From the NCBI GenBank assembly GCA_002049945.1, contig MVCT01000006.1, positions 1 to 14,576 on the forward strand: a stretch of 14,576 nucleotides of DNA, in the 5' to 3' direction. This DNA is from Candidatus Cloacimonas sp. 4484_140 (GTDB lineage Bacteria; Cloacimonadota; Cloacimonadia; JGIOTU-2). The position numbers and the translations under genes are program-made. How positions within the stretch are numbered: position 1 is the stretch's first letter; every line of letters begins with the position of its first letter. The notes beneath the pieces were generated by a model. The model was not told the DNA's origin and did not search any database. It saw nothing but the letters and a program-made list of their open reading frames with translations. Below, one piece after another: positions 1-5,995 of the stretch.

Positions 1-22
1 CAATTTTAAACTTTTTTTATCT

Positions 23-48
23 CGTTCCCAAACCCCAGTTTGGGAACG
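23..48. repeat. Perfect hairpin, 11-bp stem with 4-nt loop
   Basis: The arms CGTTCCCAAAC (23-33) and GTTTGGGAACG (38-48) are exact reverse complements around the loop CCCA. It lies about 100 nt downstream of the argS stop codon (argS is on the minus strand). No U-run follows the stem on either strand, so it does not look like a classical intrinsic terminator. A half-copy, TTTGGGAACGAG, occurs at 13855-13866, which suggests a dispersed repeat family rather than a gene-specific signal. Confidence 0.7.
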
Positions 49-80
49 CAAAAGAGTGTTTTAATAATAATGCATTCCCA

Positions 81-96
81 TCCGCCAGCTGGCGGA
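81..96. repeat. 16-bp perfect palindrome
   Basis: TCCGCCAGCTGGCGGA equals its own reverse complement. It lies between the 23-48 hairpin and the 97-128 inverted-repeat copy, making a cluster of short intergenic repeats downstream of argS. No U-run follows it. It could form a hairpin at the 3' end of the argS transcript, but this is inference. Confidence 0.6.
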
Positions 97-128
97 GAAG
101 ACTGAAACGCAGTGAAGACGTGTGGTTA
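97..128 (-). repeat. 32-bp dispersed repeat, copy A
   Basis: On the minus strand this reads TAACCACACGTCTT, then CACTGCGTTTCAGTCTTC. It matches 5303-5334 on the plus strand at 29 of 32 positions. The two copies are in opposite orientation just outside each end of the folB-argS gene run. No coding potential is seen. Confidence 0.7.
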
Positions 129-152
129 TTTATCTTTGTCAATTCTCATGTA

Positions 153-1808
153 CTACATTTTATTCGGTGCAGAAATCCCAAGCAATGTAAGCCCGTTCCT
201 GATAACAGTCTGTACTGCCTTACACAGAAATAGCCGCGCGAGAGAAAGTTTCTTATATCTCTTATTTATGATCTTGTATTTTTGATAATATTTATGAAAT
301 TCTCCAGCAAGATCGATCAAATATGACGTTAGCAGATTCACATCATAAGTAGAACTAATATGTGCTATAAGCTCAGGGTATTTCATGAGCATACGGATAA
401 TATCAAATTCCTCATCATGCCCGAGCCGTTGCAGATATTCCGGTTTGAAATCATGAGCCCTTATTCTTTCCGAACGTGCTTTTTTCTCAATACTCGCAAT
501 GCGTGCATGTGCATACTGTACATAATAGACCGGATTTTCCGAGGATCGTTTCTTCGCCAGTTCTATGTCAAAATCAAGAGGAGTATTTGACTTTCTCATC
601 AGGAAGAAGAATCGCGCTGCATCAGTACCGACTTCCTCAATAAGCTGCCTAAGAGTAATGAGCTTTCCTTCTCTTTTTGACATCTTTACCTTTTCTTCAT
701 TCATGAGAATAGTAACATGCTGAAGCAAGATAAACTGCATAAGTGACGTCTTATAGCCAAGAATTTCAATACCTGCTTTTAGTTTGGGAATATGCCCGTG
801 ATGATCAGGACCAAGTATGTCAATAATTCGATCAAATCCACGCTTATATTTTGTGATATGATATGCAATGTCAGGAATGATATAGGTCACTGTCCCATCC
901 GAGCGCATGATCACGCGGTCTTTGGAATCACCAAATTCACTACTGCACATCCAGACTGCACCGTCCTTATCATATATCTTTTCTGTTTCAGAAAGATATG
1001 CAAGCACATCCTCCACACTTCCCTTTTCACGAAGCTCATTTTCAGATATCCAGTTATCGAAGCATACCTTGAATAAAGAGAGGGTGTTTTTTTGATCATT
1101 GATGAGAATATCCAGTGAAAAATCACGGATTTTTTGAGTTATATCACGCTTGGAAAGTTGATGAATTGTCGTGCCTTCGGCCTCCAGAATACGAGCTGCG
1201 ATCTCGGTGATATACTTACCTTTGTAGCCCTCTTGAAGCTCTTCAACTTGTATTTCATCCAGACGGTTAAGCTCATTCTCTACAGACTCCACGAGGAGGT
1301 CTATTTGATGACCTGCATCATTTATGTAATATTCTCTTTCGACATAGTAACCCTGGGCGATCAGGATATTTGCAAGGGAATCGCCAAAAGCGGCTGCCCG
1401 TGCATTCACCACATTGAGCGGACCAGTAGGATTGGCGCTCACAAATTCAACAAGTATTCTTTTTCCTGCGCCACGCTCGTAGTCGGTTCCGTATTTCGGA
1501 CCGAGTTTATTTATATCCTGAAGCGTCGAATATAGAATTTTATTTGCAATATGGAAGTTGATAAAACCGGGTTTTTCAGCAGTTACTTTTGAGAAAAGAG
1601 GATCAGCAGAAAGATGTGTAGCGAGTTTCTTTGCAAGAGTCATAGGCTTCTGTCTGATCTTCTTTGCAAGATTGAGAGAAATGTTTGATGCATAATCACC
1701 GTGGATCTTATGCTTAGGATATTCCACATTTATCTTGGATTTTGGCGGCGCTTTCACTTTAAGTGCTTTCAGACTTAGCCATATTTTTTCTTTAATAATA
1801 TCTATCAA
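153..1808 (-). CDS. argS: Arginyl-tRNA synthetase (class I)
   Basis: Charges tRNA-Arg with arginine using ATP in the cytoplasm. The 551 residues match bacterial ArgRS length. The N-terminal Add-1-like domain covers about 1-110. The catalytic domain has SANPTGPL (124-131), YINDAGHQ (161-168), LGPDHHGH (332-339) and a KMSKS loop as KMSKR (375-379). A DALR-type anticodon-binding domain follows (about 425-551). The start is TTG: GAGG lies 5 nt upstream, 11 nt separate it from the rsfS stop, and the next in-frame ATG, at residue 56, would remove half the N-terminal domain. Oddity: the HIGH signature, usually HVGH after GPL in this family, reads NVVN (132-135). The family assignment is secure; whether the altered motif is lineage-typical cannot be decided here. 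It is the last gene of the run. Confidence 0.95.
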   Translation of the reverse strand: MIDIIKEKIWLSLKALKVKAPPKSKINVEYPKHKIHGDYASNISLNLAKKIRQKPMTLAKKLATHLSADPLFSKVTAEKPGFINFHIANKILYSTLQDINKLGPKYGTDYERGAGKRILVEFVSANPTGPLNVVNARAAAFGDSLANILIAQGYYVEREYYINDAGHQIDLLVESVENELNRLDEIQVEELQEGYKGKYITEIAARILEAEGTTIHQLSKRDITQKIRDFSLDILINDQKNTLSLFKVCFDNWISENELREKGSVEDVLAYLSETEKIYDKDGAVWMCSSEFGDSKDRVIMRSDGTVTYIIPDIAYHITKYKRGFDRIIDILGPDHHGHIPKLKAGIEILGYKTSLMQFILLQHVTILMNEEKVKMSKREGKLITLRQLIEEVGTDAARFFFLMRKSNTPLDFDIELAKKRSSENPVYYVQYAHARIASIEKKARSERIRAHDFKPEYLQRLGHDEEFDIIRMLMKYPELIAHISSTYDVNLLTSYLIDLAGEFHKYYQKYKIINKRYKKLSLARLFLCKAVQTVIRNGLTLLGISAPNKM

Positions 1809-1819
1809 GATTGCCTCAC

Positions 1820-2182
1820 TTATAATTCCTTTGTTTTGTTTCTGTTACGAACCAGTTCTTCCCAGAGATCTTCAAGCTTATAATAATCTCTGGTTTCTTT
1901 ATTAAAGATATGCATTACAATGACCCCAAAATCAATCAGTATCCACTTTCCATTTTCGAGTCCTTCTTTATGATGGATCGGAATTCCCATCTTTTTTGCC
2001 TCTTCTATCACGTATTTCCCGATCGTACGCGTGTGTATATCTCCGTCACCACTGCAAATTACAAACTGATCTGTCAGGTCGGAGGTTCCTTCGACATCAA
2101 GTACGATGACGTTTTCTGCTTTCTTATCCTTTGCAAGCTGCGTGATGATCTCGAGCTTTTCTTTTGTAGTATTTTCTTTCAT
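1820..2182 (-). CDS. rsfS: Ribosomal silencing factor RsfS
   Basis: RsfS/Iojap proteins bind ribosomal protein L14 on the 50S subunit and block joining with 30S, which saves energy when nutrients are short. The 120-residue length is typical. The family core is visible: VIVLDVEGTSDLTDQFVICS (about 25-44), then GLENGKWILIDFG and VIVMHIFNKETRDYYKLEDLW in the C-terminal half. The start is ATG, 9 nt after the stop of the LytR_C gene. The argS TTG follows 11 nt after its stop. A LytR_C-domain gene next to rsfS is a pairing I recall from other bacteria, which supports both calls. Confidence 0.95.
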   Translation of the reverse strand: MKENTTKEKLEIITQLAKDKKAENVIVLDVEGTSDLTDQFVICSGDGDIHTRTIGKYVIEEAKKMGIPIHHKEGLENGKWILIDFGVIVMHIFNKETRDYYKLEDLWEELVRNRNKTKEL

Positions 2183-2191
2183 ATAAAAAAC

Positions 2192-2616
2192 TTATAGTGC
2201 AAAAATTTGCTTATAATCCTTTCCTATGATTATTGTAAAATCATAGAGAGAGTGTTCGTTGATCTGCTTATATACCTTATGGACAGGTATTTCCTTATAT
2301 AACATATTAAATTTATCGTAATTCATGTTCCTTATGACGATCACGGTTTTCTCATAGAGAAATTTTTCTGCATTATCAAAAGACAGCACATCAAATCCCT
2401 TATCAATGAGTATATTTCGAACTTCTCGTGCCAGTCCTTTTTTGCCGCATCCATTGAGCACCTGCAAAGTGATCTCATTAAATGGAATTTGTTCACCTTC
2501 ATGTGTTTCTTCATCTGGAAAAGTCCGTAAAATTATCGTCAGGCATAGGAATAGTATATTTAGAATAAAAAAAAAGCCAAGAAGATTTTTAAGGGTTTTG
2601 AGAGTTTAAGACTCAT
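2192..2616 (-). CDS. Membrane-anchored LytR_C-domain protein, split by an apparent -1 frameshift
   Basis: The frame ending at 2192 encodes a LytR_C domain (envelope-associated, function poorly known): ITLQVLNGCGKKGLA, then GFDVLSFDNAEKF, then TIIIGKDYKQIFAL at the C-terminus. Read backward, this frame stays open through a hydrophobic helix, FFFILNILFLCLTIIL, to the HIT stop codon, with no ATG or GTG; its only TTG (2467) lies after the helix. One frame over, an ATG at 2614-2616 overlapping the HIT stop encodes MSLKLSKPLKIFLAFF and then stops at 2560-2562. The two frames join at nine consecutive T (2567-2575). One extra T would give a continuous protein of about 141 residues: short basic N-terminus, one transmembrane helix, linker, LytR_C domain. 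A homopolymer sequencing error, transcriptional slippage or a real mutation are all possible. Gene callers may report only 2192-2467 from TTG. Confidence 0.75.
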
Positions 2617-3094
2617 AAGTATTAAAAACTTTTTTCAATTTTTTATACGCTTCTTCCATTTTTTCGGGAATAACTCTTGTGTTCCCAACCGTAGAAATAA
2701 AATTCGTATCACCGTTCCACCGCGGCACCACATGCAAGTGCAGATGATCTGCCACACCTGCGCCTGCCGCTTCTCCCAGATTCATACCAACATTCAATCC
2801 ATCAGGATGATATGCTTCTGTGAGTGCCTTCTCGCACAACTGGGTCATCTTGCCGAGTTCGCACAATTCATCATCTGTAAGCTCCTGCATACGGGCAACA
2901 TGCCGAAAGGGCACAACCATCAGATGTCCGTTATTATAGGGATATAAATTTATTATAATATAAGTTAATTTTCCACGTTTTAAGATAAGATGTCCTTCGT
3001 CATCATTAGCTTGCGGTTTCATGCAAAAAATACAGCCCTTCTCTTTTTCACTGAGAATGTAATCAATTCGCCAGGGAGAGTATAATTTATCCAT
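2606..3094 (-). CDS. HIT-family nucleotide hydrolase or phosphorylase (AP4A-type)
   Basis: HIT proteins act on the alpha-phosphate of nucleotide substrates such as diadenosine polyphosphates or adenylyl conjugates. The 162 residues contain the triad motif HLHLHVVPRW with HLHLH at 117-121, the upstream NLYPYNNGHLMVVP segment (49-62), and a CIFC pair (21-24) that often binds zinc with downstream histidines. Closest in style to bacterial AP4A phosphorylase/hydrolase-like HIT proteins; the substrate cannot be read from sequence. The ATG at 3092-3094 lies 9 nt after the GlmU-like stop. Its stop codon TAA (2606-2608) is overlapped by the ATG of the LytR_C gene. Confidence 0.9.
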   Translation of the reverse strand: MDKLYSPWRIDYILSEKEKGCIFCMKPQANDDEGHLILKRGKLTYIIINLYPYNNGHLMVVPFRHVARMQELTDDELCELGKMTQLCEKALTEAYHPDGLNVGMNLGEAAGAGVADHLHLHVVPRWNGDTNFISTVGNTRVIPEKMEEAYKKLKKVFNTYES

Positions 3095-3103
3095 TAATTT
3101 ATT

Positions 3104-3841
3104 TTAAGTTAGATACTGCTTTTCAAGTTCTTGCAGTTGCTCTTTTGAGTTGATGCCTGCGACTTCGATCGGATCATCGACCTTTACGGCAGCTATGGAT
3201 TTGCCCTCTTTTTTTAGAAGTTCAAGCGCATCGGTGAGATACATCTCATTCTGTGAATTATCCTGATCTATCTTCGGAAGCACAGAGAAAAGTTCCTGAG
3301 CATCAAAACAGAAAATGCCTGAATTTATCTCCTTGATCTTTCGAATTTCTTCAGATGCATCTTTATGCTCGACTATCTTTTCAACGTATCCCTCATCATT
3401 GCGAACTATGCGTCCGTAGCCGGTGGGATCATTTAGATCGACAGTAAGCACAGTCGCAACAGCTTTTTTTTCTTCATGCACATTTATAAGATTTTCCAGG
3501 GTTTTCTCTTTTAAAAGTGGAACATCACCTGGCAAGATAATGACTGTACCATCAAATTTTTTGAAATTATCTCTTGTTACATACACTGCATGACCGGTTC
3601 CAAGCTGTTCTTTCTGCTCAACAAAAGAGATGTTATCAAATTCGGAAAGGCATTCGATCACAACATTCTTTTTGTAGCCGACTACAACCACAATCTTTTC
3701 GGGTTTGAAATGTTCTGCAGTGCTCACTACCCGCTCGACAAGTGACTTTCCGGCGAGTAAATGGGCAACTTTCGGCAAGTCCGATTTCATACGAACGCCT
3801 TTGCCTGCTGCTAAAATGATTATTGAAGTATTTCTTTTCAT
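3104..3841 (-). CDS. GlmU-like N-acetylglucosamine-1-phosphate uridylyltransferase, single domain
   Basis: Probably makes UDP-GlcNAc from GlcNAc-1-phosphate and UTP for the cell envelope. The 245 residues hold the nucleotidyltransferase fold: LAAGKGVRMKSDLPK (10-24), EQLGTGHA (78-85), PGDVPLL (104-110, D106 a likely metal ligand), GYGRIVR (141-147), EINSGIF (171-177), MYLTD (200-204) and AGINSKEQL (228-236, N231 the likely second metal ligand). The left-handed beta-helix acetyltransferase half of classical GlmU (about 450 residues) is absent, and HIT follows directly. I chose ATG at 3841 because AGGA lies 9 nt upstream; a TTG at 3850 overlaps the kinase stop but abuts that AGGA. It could instead use another sugar phosphate, so no gene symbol is given. 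Confidence 0.88.
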   Translation of the reverse strand: MKRNTSIIILAAGKGVRMKSDLPKVAHLLAGKSLVERVVSTAEHFKPEKIVVVVGYKKNVVIECLSEFDNISFVEQKEQLGTGHAVYVTRDNFKKFDGTVIILPGDVPLLKEKTLENLINVHEEKKAVATVLTVDLNDPTGYGRIVRNDEGYVEKIVEHKDASEEIRKIKEINSGIFCFDAQELFSVLPKIDQDNSQNEMYLTDALELLKKEGKSIAAVKVDDPIEVAGINSKEQLQELEKQYLT

Positions 3842-3846
3842 AGGAC

Positions 3847-4464
3847 TCAATCCTGGAGCACTTTTTTTATGTCAAACAGCAATTTGTCAAATTGTTTAGA
3901 GGACTTGGTAAAGTTGATGTTATTGGTATCAACCCTAATTATCGGACATCCTTTATGAGTGGAAATGTACTTCTCATACGCAATTGTAAGATCCGACAGA
4001 TACTCAGGTTGGATATTGTGCTCAAAGGAGCGGTTCCTATAATGTATCCTGTCAATAATGCGTTCCAGATCGGCATGCAGATAGATTATCAGATCGGGCT
4101 GTACCAGCTTGTCATTTAGAATCGTGAACAGAGCTTTATACATTGCCAGTTCCGCATCATTGAGCGTGAGATCAGCAAAGATGCTGTCCTTCATGAACAT
4201 ATAGTCACTTATAATATTAGTCTGAAAGGCATCAATCTGGAAATATTTTTTCATCTGGCGGTATCTGCTCAGCAGAAAAAACATCTGTGTCTGAAATGCT
4301 TTCCCTGCAATATCATCATAAAATTCAGAAAGAAAGGGATTATCTTCCACGATCTCGAGAATAAGCTGTGCTTCAAATTTTTCAGCGAGCAGTTTTGCCA
4401 GTGTTGTCTTACCCACACCTATTACTCCCTCTACTGCGATAAACTTATTTTTAATTTTGGTCAT
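3847..4464 (-). CDS. Deoxynucleoside kinase (deoxyadenosine/deoxyguanosine kinase type)
   Basis: Phosphorylates deoxynucleosides for dNTP salvage. The 205 residues show the P-loop EGVIGVGKTT (12-21), the acidic segment LEIVEDNPFLSEFYDD (36-51) that carries the catalytic carboxylate and contacts the base, SDYMFMKD (86-93) in place of the DRS/ERS motif of other dNKs, and an arginine-rich lid from R139 to R145 (RIHYRNR). The SDY variant is what I associate with the bacterial dAK/dGK branch. ATG at 4462-4464 overlaps the end of folK by 14 nt, and its TGA (3847-3849) lies 5 nt before the ATG of the GlmU-like gene. Substrate preference is inferred from family only. Confidence 0.9.
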   Translation of the reverse strand: MTKIKNKFIAVEGVIGVGKTTLAKLLAEKFEAQLILEIVEDNPFLSEFYDDIAGKAFQTQMFFLLSRYRQMKKYFQIDAFQTNIISDYMFMKDSIFADLTLNDAELAMYKALFTILNDKLVQPDLIIYLHADLERIIDRIHYRNRSFEHNIQPEYLSDLTIAYEKYISTHKGCPIIRVDTNNINFTKSSKQFDKLLFDIKKVLQD

Positions 4465-4885
4465 AAAGTTGTTCCATTGTTTGATTTAATTTTGGGTGCA
4501 AAAATTCCGGCGCCAGTTCGTTCATTAGCTGTAAAATAAAGGGTCGATTCATGATCTCGGGATGTGGAATTTTCAGCACTTCCGTATCGGTTATCTCATC
4601 ATCAAAAAACAAAATATCAAGATCTATTGTGCGGGGTCCCCATTTCTCATTTCGTTCTCTTCCAAGTTTTTTCTCAATATTCAGTAGTGTCTGCATAAGC
4701 TCATGAGAACTCATTTCAGTATCACATTCGACAATACAATTCAAAAAATCCGGCTGGTGAACATTACCGATAGGTATAGTTTCTATGATCGAAGATATGC
4801 GTTTCACTGATATTTTCTTTTCATTTCGTAAAGCCGATATAGCTGATTCGATAAAGTGTCTTTTATTCCCAAGATTCGAACCCAA
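4451..4885 (-). CDS. folK: 6-hydroxymethyl-7,8-dihydropterin pyrophosphokinase (HPPK), start uncertain
   Basis: Transfers pyrophosphate from ATP to 6-hydroxymethyl-dihydropterin, the folate step after FolB. From the TTG at 4885 the 144-residue protein has GSNLGNK at its N-terminus, the signature KWGPRTIDLDILFFDD (81-96) with the metal-binding aspartates D88 and D90, and HPEIMNRPF (108-116). The TTG start would cut the usual beta strand before GSN: the open frame upstream reads ENIFISLGSN, as expected for HPPK, but contains no ATG, GTG or TTG back to a stop at 4955-4957. A good AGGAG (4912-4916) lies before it, so initiation at an unusual codon (ATT at 4897 or 4891) is possible. It follows folB closely and overlaps the nucleoside kinase by 14 nt. 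No folP is in view. Confidence 0.9.
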   Translation of the reverse strand: MGSNLGNKRHFIESAISALRNEKKISVKRISSIIETIPIGNVHQPDFLNCIVECDTEMSSHELMQTLLNIEKKLGRERNEKWGPRTIDLDILFFDDEITDTEVLKIPHPEIMNRPFILQLMNELAPEFLHPKLNQTMEQLYDQN

Positions 4886-4908
4886 ACTAATAAAAATATT
4901 TTCGAAGG

Positions 4909-5277
4909 CTACTCCTTTTTTTCTCGTTCTCTTTGCATTTCTATTTCTACGAAATCAAGCGTACCATTGATCGGCACTGCTATTTTACGGATTTTCAAAG
5001 ATACTCTTTGAACAAGGATAAAATCATTGAGAATTGCGCTAATAATCTCATTTGCAAGTTTTTCCAGAAGATGATATTTATAATTTTCTACATGTTCCTT
5101 TACCACTTCAAAGATCTGTGTGTAGTCGATAGTATCGTGCAGGGATTTTACTTTGATATCCAGCTCAGGATCACTTGAAACAGTTGCATCGATGGCAAAA
5201 CGCTGCCCAAGGGTTCTCTCCGCTTCATGAAGTCCATGATAGCCATAAAAGATCATGTTTTTTAATGTAATATTCAT
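4909..5277 (-). CDS. folB: Dihydroneopterin aldolase
   Basis: Converts 7,8-dihydroneopterin to 6-hydroxymethyl-dihydropterin and glycolaldehyde in folate synthesis. The 122-residue length is normal. Family marks: FYGYHGLHEAER (10-21) with the pterin-binding E20, LGQRFAID (23-30), LLEKLA (70-75) and KIAVPINGTLDFVEIEM (98-114) with the probable catalytic K98. The start ATG (5275-5277) is decided by a clear GGAG 5 nt upstream. It is the first gene of the minus-strand run and folK follows it directly, so the two consecutive pterin enzymes are probably co-translated. The highly charged tail EREKKE encodes the AGGAG that likely serves folK. Confidence 0.93.
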   Translation of the reverse strand: MNITLKNMIFYGYHGLHEAERTLGQRFAIDATVSSDPELDIKVKSLHDTIDYTQIFEVVKEHVENYKYHLLEKLANEIISAILNDFILVQRVSLKIRKIAVPINGTLDFVEIEMQREREKKE

Positions 5278-5302
5278 AGTATCTCCTAAATATAAATACT
5301 TT

Positions 5303-5334
5303 TAACCACACGTCTTTGCTGCGCTTCAGTCTTC
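5303..5334 (+). repeat. 32-bp dispersed repeat, copy B
   Basis: TAACCACACGTCTT followed by TGCTGCGCTTCAGTCTTC. It matches the minus strand of 97-128 at 29 of 32 positions and lies 25 nt upstream of the folB start, so the repeat may sit in or near the promoter of the gene run. Together the copies form an inverted pair about 5.2 kb apart around eight genes. Confidence 0.7.
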
Positions 5335-5340
5335 GCTACG

Positions 5341-5370
5341 CTACGCCCCGACAGGACGCCGTGGCAGGCG
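5341..5370 (-). repeat. GC-rich intergenic repeat fragment
   Basis: On the minus strand it contains CGCCTGCCACGGCGT (5356-5370), an exact 15-bp match to plus 13714-13728, and then CCTGTCGGGGCGTAG (5341-5355), a 14/15 match to the second repeat at 13892-13906. It is far more GC-rich than its surroundings. It joins directly to the 32-bp repeat copy B. Confidence 0.6.
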
Positions 5371-5426
5371 AAAAGCACTAAAACTGGTTTTAAAAGAAAA
5401 TATTCTTCTAAACGTTATTATATTAA

Positions 5427-5452
5427 TTTCGTGTGTTTCGTGTATTTCGTGG
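5427..5452. repeat. 9-bp tandem repeat, about three units
   Basis: Units TTTCGTGTG, TTTCGTGTA and TTTCGTGG follow one another without gaps. It lies in the 262-bp gap between the RseC-like gene and folB. It gives rise to a spurious short minus-strand reading frame (5341-5523) that I do not accept as a gene. Confidence 0.55.
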
Positions 5453-5501
5453 TTCATATTATAATTCTTTTCCGTATTTTTCCTTTCGAAATTTAAAATG
5501 A

Positions 5502-5544
5502 TTTTCCATTTTTCATTTTCCATTTTCCATTTTCCATTTTTAAT
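5502..5544. repeat. AT-rich tandem repeat of a TTTTCCA unit
   Basis: Six imperfect 7-8-bp units (TTTTCCA, TTTTTCA, TTTTCCA three times, then TTTTTAA) form a low-complexity tract that runs into the 3' end of the RseC-like gene at 5540. No hairpin-plus-U-run terminator is seen here. The tract could vary in unit number between strains. Confidence 0.6.
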
Positions 5545-5989
5545 TCTTAATTTTCCGGGCGATAACCGCCACCATTTTGGGCTGTATCATTGCTTTCTTT
5601 TTTATCTGATCGTCAATAATTTTTACAATTATAAATGCAACAGCAATGGAAATTAGAGATACAACTATTGAAATATTTTCAGAAAGACCGATCGCACTTC
5701 TGCATAAAAAATATGAGCCGATCATAAAAACAACAGGAAGAATAAACACGAGGAAGGAGCTGAACATACGCATCTGCGGACTTATCTCAAATTGGATCAT
5801 ATCACCCTTTTTCACATTGAGGTTATTTTTCATAGTGAGCTTGTTGACATCTCCCCCTTTTTGAAAACAGAATGCTTTGAGTTTACAGGTATTGCACGCA
5901 TCGGAGCGTGAATATTCAACGACAGCAAGACCATTCTGTATATCGACAACTCTTCCCACATCAGCAGGTGTGTCGTTTTGAGGGTTCAT
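5540..5989 (-). CDS. RseC/MucC-like membrane protein (SoxR-reducing system family)
   Basis: RseC-family proteins are small inner-membrane proteins linked to redox control (SoxR reduction with Rnf components) or sigma-E signalling. The 149 residues show a short N-terminal beta-rich part with a cysteine cluster C32-x2-C35-x5-C41 (CNTCKLKAFC), the spacing of E. coli RseC, then KKGDMIQFEI (60-69), and two membrane helices (about 76-96 and 106-125) with a basic tail. ATG lies 6 nt after the stop of the PorV-like gene with no clear ribosome-binding site, which suggests translational coupling. No rnf, rseA or sigma-factor gene is in the window, so the partner is unknown. Confidence 0.82.
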   Translation of the reverse strand: MNPQNDTPADVGRVVDIQNGLAVVEYSRSDACNTCKLKAFCFQKGGDVNKLTMKNNLNVKKGDMIQFEISPQMRMFSSFLVFILPVVFMIGSYFLCRSAIGLSENISIVVSLISIAVAFIIVKIIDDQIKKKAMIQPKMVAVIARKIKN

Positions 5990-5995
5990 ATATGT

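Noticed and set aside
23..96. Intrinsic terminator for the argS run
   Set aside because: Two strong hairpin-capable repeats are present, but neither is followed by a U-run on the minus strand, so they are listed as repeats rather than terminators.
1134..1535. 133-residue plus-strand reading frame within argS
   Set aside because: Antisense to well-conserved ArgRS catalytic sequence; no domain or ribosome-binding site recognised.
5341..5523. 60-residue minus-strand reading frame (contains NHEIHETHE)
   Set aside because: It is the translation of tandem and GC-rich repeats in an intergenic gap, has no ribosome-binding site, and its composition is that of low-complexity DNA.
5427..5544. CRISPR array
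   Set aside because: The repeated units are 7-9 bp and directly adjacent, with no spacers and no cas genes; they are simple tandem repeats.
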